Assembly (NCBI GenBank): GCA_002293705.1
Contig: DBDT01000024.1
Coordinates: 1-10,095, forward strand
DNA from: Candidatus Woesebacteria bacterium UBA925
GTDB taxonomy: Bacteria > Patescibacteriota > Microgenomatia > UBA8517
Direction of reading: 5' to 3'
Length of the DNA: 10,095 bases
In this document: positions 5,937-10,095 of the stretch, piece after piece
Position numbering within the stretch: position 1 is the stretch's first letter
How the letters are laid out: each line of letters starts with the position of its first letter
Notes under the pieces: model-generated
The model's input: the letters and a program-made list of their open reading frames with translations, nothing else
What the model was told of the DNA's origin: nothing
Databases searched by the model: none
Made by a program: the position numbers and the translations under genes

Positions 5937-6662
5937 CTATGCAGGATCTGCAACAACAATAAGTCTTTTCCAGGTTGTACCTGGAGGGTAACAGGTCTGC
6001 AAAACAAGCTCAGTTTTGTCAGATTGCGACAACCAGCTTACATCAGTTGCCTCAACTATGTGTCTTTCTCGGACTTCAAACAAGGTCACCTCACCCCTAC
6101 TATTTCTAACCTCGATTTTGTCTCCTTTGGCAAGTTTTCTTAAGTCATAAAAAACAGCATTGAATTGAGTGATGTTTACAATGTCGTTTGTAGAGTGAGC
6201 AAAAAGAAATGATCTACCAACTGATCCCGGATAACTTGTGCCTTTGGAATGGGCAACCCCTGAGAGTAGAGCGGCCGCATACTGGCCCTCATCCATTGGG
6301 TCAACATCGCGAATAATCTTTGAATATGCATTAATCTTTGGGATTGAGAGGAAGTATTCAACCTCCACCTCAGGATCACTTACAACTTCTTCTTTTTGAG
6401 CATTAGCAGACCTCTCCTCATTGATTTCTACTTTTGACTCAAGAGGAATAAATGGAGAATCATTTCTAACAATTGGCGCATACGAGTAAAGAAGAAAAGC
6501 AAATGCTCCACTGGTAATGGCAGTCCCAATAACTCCTACTATTTTCTGGGACCAAGTTTTTTTGGGAGTTGCAAGATAGACTGTTCCAGTCTTTCCTTCC
6601 ATGGAAAAATGGTACAAAGTACCAAATTTCCTCTTACTTTGATTGTTTGTTTGATTTCTCAT
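5937..6662 (-). CDS. Sortase transpeptidase
   Basis: The protein has 241 residues. A basic cytoplasmic N-terminus (1-40) precedes one membrane helix (about 41-63), an acidic linker and a sortase beta-barrel (about 103-239). The catalytic triad is complete: His156 in LFAHS, Cys224 in LVLQTCYPP and Arg233 in WKRLIVV. Sortases cleave LPXTG-type signals between Thr and Gly and join the protein to an amino group on the cell surface. The immediately upstream gene encodes an LPKTG protein, the obvious substrate. The ATG at 6662 lies inside that gene (29-bp overlap) and has GGAG 9 nt upstream, so translation is probably coupled. A later in-frame ATG at 6602 lacks a Shine-Dalgarno. The subclass is uncertain; it is not an obvious class A or B housekeeping type. 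It stops with TAG and no terminator follows. Confidence 0.93.
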   Translation of the reverse strand: MRNQTNNQSKRKFGTLYHFSMEGKTGTVYLATPKKTWSQKIVGVIGTAITSGAFAFLLYSYAPIVRNDSPFIPLESKVEINEERSANAQKEEVVSDPEVEVEYFLSIPKINAYSKIIRDVDPMDEGQYAAALLSGVAHSKGTSYPGSVGRSFLFAHSTNDIVNITQFNAVFYDLRKLAKGDKIEVRNSRGEVTLFEVRERHIVEATDVSWLSQSDKTELVLQTCYPPGTTWKRLIVVADPA

Positions 6663-7254
6663 ACATCCAAACTCCGTACAACCCTGCTCCTGCGAGAAAT
6701 ATACTAATCCAAAGAGCCGCTCCTGTTTTAGGAAGAGTGGCAGGCTTACTTGAGCCAGTTGATACAGCTGGAGATGATACGGGCAGTCTTGGAATAGAGG
6801 TTGCAGTAGCAGTTGGCCTAACAGTCACTGAGGCAACTGGTGTGGAAGTTGGTCTCACAGTGGGGGTTGGAGTTGAAACTGCAGTTGGACTAGGTGAAAC
6901 AGTTGGGTTTCCAGCCCTGTAGAGGGTGCAGTTGTTATTGGTCTCCTTTACCCTAATGGCACATGAGTTGGTGCTATTTTGAGGGAAGTAAAGAACCTCA
7001 CCACAGTTGCTTGGTGGATTGGCACAAAAAGAATCATTCCTGGAATCGGTCTGGGTTGCCTGCTCATCTGACAAACTGCACCTACCATCCTTGTTGGTAT
7101 CCCCCTTTGGACAATTGTATGTCTCACACCTAACAATCTGGGTCCCTCCACTGCAATTGTTCCAATATGAGGTTGTTTGCGCCACAGCAGAGCCCACGCT
7201 CAAAAAAGTAAGAGCGAGAGACAAAAACATACCTTTACTTATTTTATTTTTCAT
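6634..7254 (-). CDS. Secreted cysteine-rich LPXTG-anchored surface protein with EF-hand/dockerin-like loop
   Basis: The protein has 206 residues. The signal peptide spans about 1-25, with a likely cut at AVA/Q. The mature domain (26-115) has eight cysteines (34, 43, 48, 59, 77, 84, 98, 109), an even number suited to disulfides outside the cell. It contains one DTNKDGRCSLSD loop (52-63) with Asp/Asn at positions 1, 3, 5 and 12, the pattern of a calcium-binding EF-hand or dockerin loop. A Pro/Ser/Thr/Val linker (115-172) could span the wall and be glycosylated. The C-terminus is a full sorting signal: LPKTG (174-178), a hydrophobic helix and the basic tail EKSNKQSK. The sortase gene overlaps its 3' end. 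Its own promoter is at 7282-7310, and AAGAG lies about 4 nt before the ATG. The binding target is unknown; an adhesin-like role is inference. Confidence 0.9.
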   Translation of the reverse strand: MKNKISKGMFLSLALTFLSVGSAVAQTTSYWNNCSGGTQIVRCETYNCPKGDTNKDGRCSLSDEQATQTDSRNDSFCANPPSNCGEVLYFPQNSTNSCAIRVKETNNNCTLYRAGNPTVSPSPTAVSTPTPTVRPTSTPVASVTVRPTATATSIPRLPVSSPAVSTGSSKPATLPKTGAALWISIFLAGAGLYGVWMYEKSNKQSK

Positions 7255-7281
7255 ATAACTCTTGTTTAGAGAAAATCGTAT

Positions 7282-7310
7282 ATTTTAACACTAAACTAAC
7301 TTTATTTCAA
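7282..7310 (-). promoter_or_regulatory. Promoter for the LPXTG protein-sortase pair
   Basis: On the minus strand TTGAAA (7310-7305) and TAAAAT (7287-7282) are each one mismatch from consensus and 17 bp apart, with a predicted start near 7275 and a leader of about 20 nt. The -35 overlaps the TGA stop of the upstream large gene. With no terminator between them, some read-through is also likely. Confidence 0.65.
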
Positions 7311-10083
7311 TTTTTTTGCTTGCTCCTTGTTTTTGAATAAGTTAGCAAAAAGACCAAGCACCCGACGGAACCTAAATAGATCACATATTGAATCAGCTGA
7401 GGCAAATAGACAAATTGAATGTTACAACCGTCGAAGCCACAATCCTCAAGAAACCACGAGTTTGTCCATGAATCTGTATTGGCTTGTGGAACCAACCTGA
7501 AGTTTTGAAGACCCAACCACAAACCATCCTTACCAAAATTACTATGCAGGTCAAATGAACCATAATAATCGATTGAAAAAATTGCAGGCATCAACTGGGA
7601 AACTTTAGTAATCCCACCACCTTCTCCAGTTTTTTGAACTTGATTGTTTACGACATATATAGACGACAACCACTCCAAAGGAGCATAAACATAGTTCATT
7701 CCATAGAAAACATTCTCAGCATCGACACCGCCGAAAGCCCTGTTTTCTAAAGTAATAGCATACGCCGATTCATTCAAGTTATCCCAGCTCCCAATAGAGT
7801 AAGTTTCTCCCATTTCCCCGCCACGATGAAGTAGAAATTCCCTATCTGTGCGCTTGGAAGTCTGATTAAATACAAATACTTTCAATGGCCTACCAGAAAT
7901 GTTCTTGGAGTAAATCTCTAAAAACCCTTCACTATTATTTGTGAGGTTTGGAGTTATTCTGGTAAAACACAATGAACCATAACCGCTCGCTTTAATGAGC
8001 ACATTGTTTTCAAAAGAATTTGCTTCAACCGACCCTCTTTTCAAAGAATCACAATTTTTAACCTCAACAGAATTCTCAACCCCCAAGCCAACTGGAGAAA
8101 ATGGTAAGTTAACTTGCAATTCCTGCCCGCTTTCTATTGCCAGTCTTTTTTCATAAAGCAAGTCCTTATCAAACCCCTGCACAACAAAGGAATACACTAG
8201 TGGATATTCACTCAGAACTGGTTTTGAGTACTTAATCGCCGAGTCTTTCCCTTCAACATCTGATGGTCTAGCAGTCACAACCAACCAGTATGTGGTATCT
8301 TTTTCAAACAACACACTCCTTTCCACCGAAGATTTACCCAAAGTATCACTTACTCCAGAATAGAATATGTCATCATGCAAGCATTCGCTTCCTCCCTCAA
8401 CAAGCAAACAAAAGCTTGGCCTAGATCCATCAATGACTGGTTCGTATTCCAATGACAGATTGGCCACAGACTTCACAAACTCAGTTTTACCTATTTTTAT
8501 AGATGTGCACGCTGCAGCATCCCTAGTATTTATGCTTACAAGCCCACCTTCTTCGCGTACATCGATTTCACCCAAAAGACCATCCCTCACCCAGCACTTC
8601 GAAAAATCTTTAGCATTAAATTCTGCAAAGACCCTCTTTTTTTGGTTATCGATACTATAAATCTCAATAAGCATTTTATCTCCAGGTTTATGCAACACGC
8701 CAACCTTACTTGGCGAATCCTTCTTTAAGTAGTAAATCTCCCCATTTAAACCTACCGCCAACCTATCTTTGTTAAAATCACCCTTAAGATAAATGCTGTC
8801 AGCCTTTACTTCGACTGTGTTTTTATTTGCTGAAACCTTGGCAAGATTTTCAAATTTGATAGTCAAATCTGTGTTTGAATAAACAATCTCACCAGAGAGT
8901 TTAATCTTAGACTCAACTGGAGGAATTATCAGCTCACCATCAATTGAGGATTTTTTACCAAAGTAAACTTCTTTGTTAATTTTGCTTTTTTGTAATTCAA
9001 TTTTATTTGGAAGTAAGAGTTCAGAAAAAGGATGTTTTGATCTCTCAGCCAACCTGCTTTGATAATTAGCATCTTCTTGGTTTAAAGACACACTATCAAA
9101 TTTAAAGAAACTGTCACGATGATTGGACTCTATAGTGTAGACTTTCAAACCATTATCTGCGCTGTTCCAATATAAATTTCCAAGTTCGGAAAGAAATGTG
9201 TTTATTCTTTCAACCTCCAAAACGCCCTGATCGACTTGACCTGGAACAATTACACTTTCATCAACAATGATTGCGTTTACATTGTAATAATTAAGAGTCA
9301 ACCTGAAAGCTTCGATATCATTGTTATATAAAGATTTTGAAATTCTGTCATAGTACTCCTCACCTGTCTTGTTCCAAACATCAAAAGTTCTGTCCATCAG
9401 AGAGTGCTTGATTCCATATGTTAGAAGGCTAGACCCCCTATACCCCCAATCCTTGAAAGACCAGCCCCAATGAGAATAAGAGGGGAAAGAAACAACCCTT
9501 GTACCCTCAGGAAGTTCGTTAATTTTCCTAAACATTTCATAGTACCGTTCAGGCACAGAAACACTCAAGGCTTCGTAAATCAGTTTTCCGTTGAAAACGG
9601 GGTAAACAATCAATGAGTTAATAACAATAACTGCAACTAGTGTTGAGTATGAAACCAGATTTCCCAATCGTCCTCTGATGAAACTTAGAGTTAAAAACAA
9701 CTGCGCCACGCACAGCGAAACTCCCAAAGCAAGCGGAAGGGACCATTTGGTAAACGGTGATCTAAATATTTGACTAAAAAGAGGTATGGGCAAACTACCC
9801 ACAAGAAAAACGACCGAGGTAAGAATAATCAGCAAGGTAACTAGAGCAAGAGACCTGTTCTTAACGGCTCCTAGCAATAGACCAATCAAGGCAAGTAAAA
9901 GAGCAAAAAATTGAATTGCAATTGTTTTCTGGTTGTATACGTGATCATGCCAAGGTTGCATCATTCTCACGAAGTTAGTTCCGTCATAATCTAAATACTC
10001 CAGCCAAAACGACTTAAAAGTAAATATCTCCAGTAACCCAGAAAAGGCGTCATTCATTAGCCTGGTCTCCTCGGTAGAAAGAT
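7307..10083 (-). CDS. GT-C/YfhO-like membrane protein with very large ectodomain (5' end missing)
   Basis: The frame is open from the adapter junction at 10083 to TGA at 7307-7309. The first in-frame ATG (10057) would give 916 residues and has GAGGAG 9 nt upstream, so it could be a start. I think the gene is truncated because homologous polytopic glycosyltransferases carry many more membrane helices first. Numbering from that ATG, hydrophobic helices lie at about 46-64, 69-88, 105-126 and 134-153. A conserved-looking extracytoplasmic stretch follows (about 185-272, with SHWGWSFKDWGYRGSS and IIVDESVIVPG), resembling the end of the catalytic module in CPR YfhO/GT-C proteins. About 600 residues of beta-rich ectodomain follow, then one last helix near 886-907 and a basic tail. 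The catalytic acidic motif expected in the first loop would lie off the contig. It probably transfers sugars from lipid carriers outside the membrane. The substrate is unknown. Confidence 0.72.
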
Positions 10084-10095
10084 CTGTCTCTTATA
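10084..10095 (-). other. Nextera mosaic-end remnant (untrimmed adapter)
   Basis: The last 12 bases match the first 12 of the transposase mosaic end read outward (CTGTCTCTTATA). They introduce an artificial in-frame TAA upstream of the truncated large gene on the minus strand. This is library sequence, not genome. Confidence 0.93.

Noticed and set aside
5895..6143. 82-codon plus-strand open frame across the sortase 3' end
   Set aside because: It is mostly antisense to the conserved sortase catalytic region, with no recognisable motif.
7255..7309. UGA recoded as glycine, extending the large gene
   Set aside because: Reading through the TGA at 7307 gives only a short tail that runs into the promoter and start of the LPXTG gene. 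Ordinary stops fit all genes.
1..10095. CRISPR array, insertion sequence or prophage
   Set aside because: No regularly spaced repeats, terminal inverted repeats, transposase, integrase or structural phage genes are visible.

Overview
The window looks like a contig from a Candidate Phyla Radiation (Patescibacteria) genome recovered by shotgun sequencing. The lineage call is inference. It rests on the gene families present: an O-antigen-ligase-like membrane protein fused to TPRs, a GT-C/YfhO-like protein with a very large ectodomain, an LPXTG protein beside its sortase, a double-LysM M23 peptidase, and a Rho with a degenerate N-terminus. Most genes are AT-rich and many lack a clear Shine-Dalgarno. 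TAA, TAG and TGA all appear as ordinary stops, so nothing suggests the UGA=Gly code of Gracilibacteria/SR1. Both physical ends are untrimmed Nextera transposase adapter (about 1-38 and 10084-10095). The genome therefore spans only about 39-10083, and both terminal genes are cut.

Plus strand, left: the C-terminal end of a secreted beta-rich protein (39-351), then a 659-residue polytopic O-antigen-ligase-like/TPR protein (378-2357). This unit ends in a bidirectional intrinsic terminator (about 2384-2421) that meets convergent minus-strand transcription.

Minus strand, read right to left: a truncated 3' part of a large GT-C/YfhO-like membrane protein (10083-7307); a cysteine-rich LPKTG surface protein (7254-6634) with a good promoter; its sortase (6662-5937), whose start overlaps the substrate gene; rho (5801-4563); a compact GC-richer unit of two small membrane-protein genes (4496-4314 and 4234-3929), bracketed by a perfect TTGACA-N17-TATAAT promoter and a strong terminator; a LysM/M23 peptidase (3857-2751); a tRNA-Ala(CGC) (2728-2658); and an apparent structured noncoding RNA (about 2630-2385).

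The protein genes mostly concern the cell envelope: polymer or glycan handling (O-antigen-ligase-like and GT-C-like proteins), covalent surface display (sortase plus LPXTG protein) and peptidoglycan remodelling (M23). Rho and the tRNA are housekeeping. The two places most worth attention are the unassigned RNA at 2385-2630, with an 11-bp closing helix and an 8-bp kissing-loop candidate, and the promoter-to-terminator cassette at 3897-4561.
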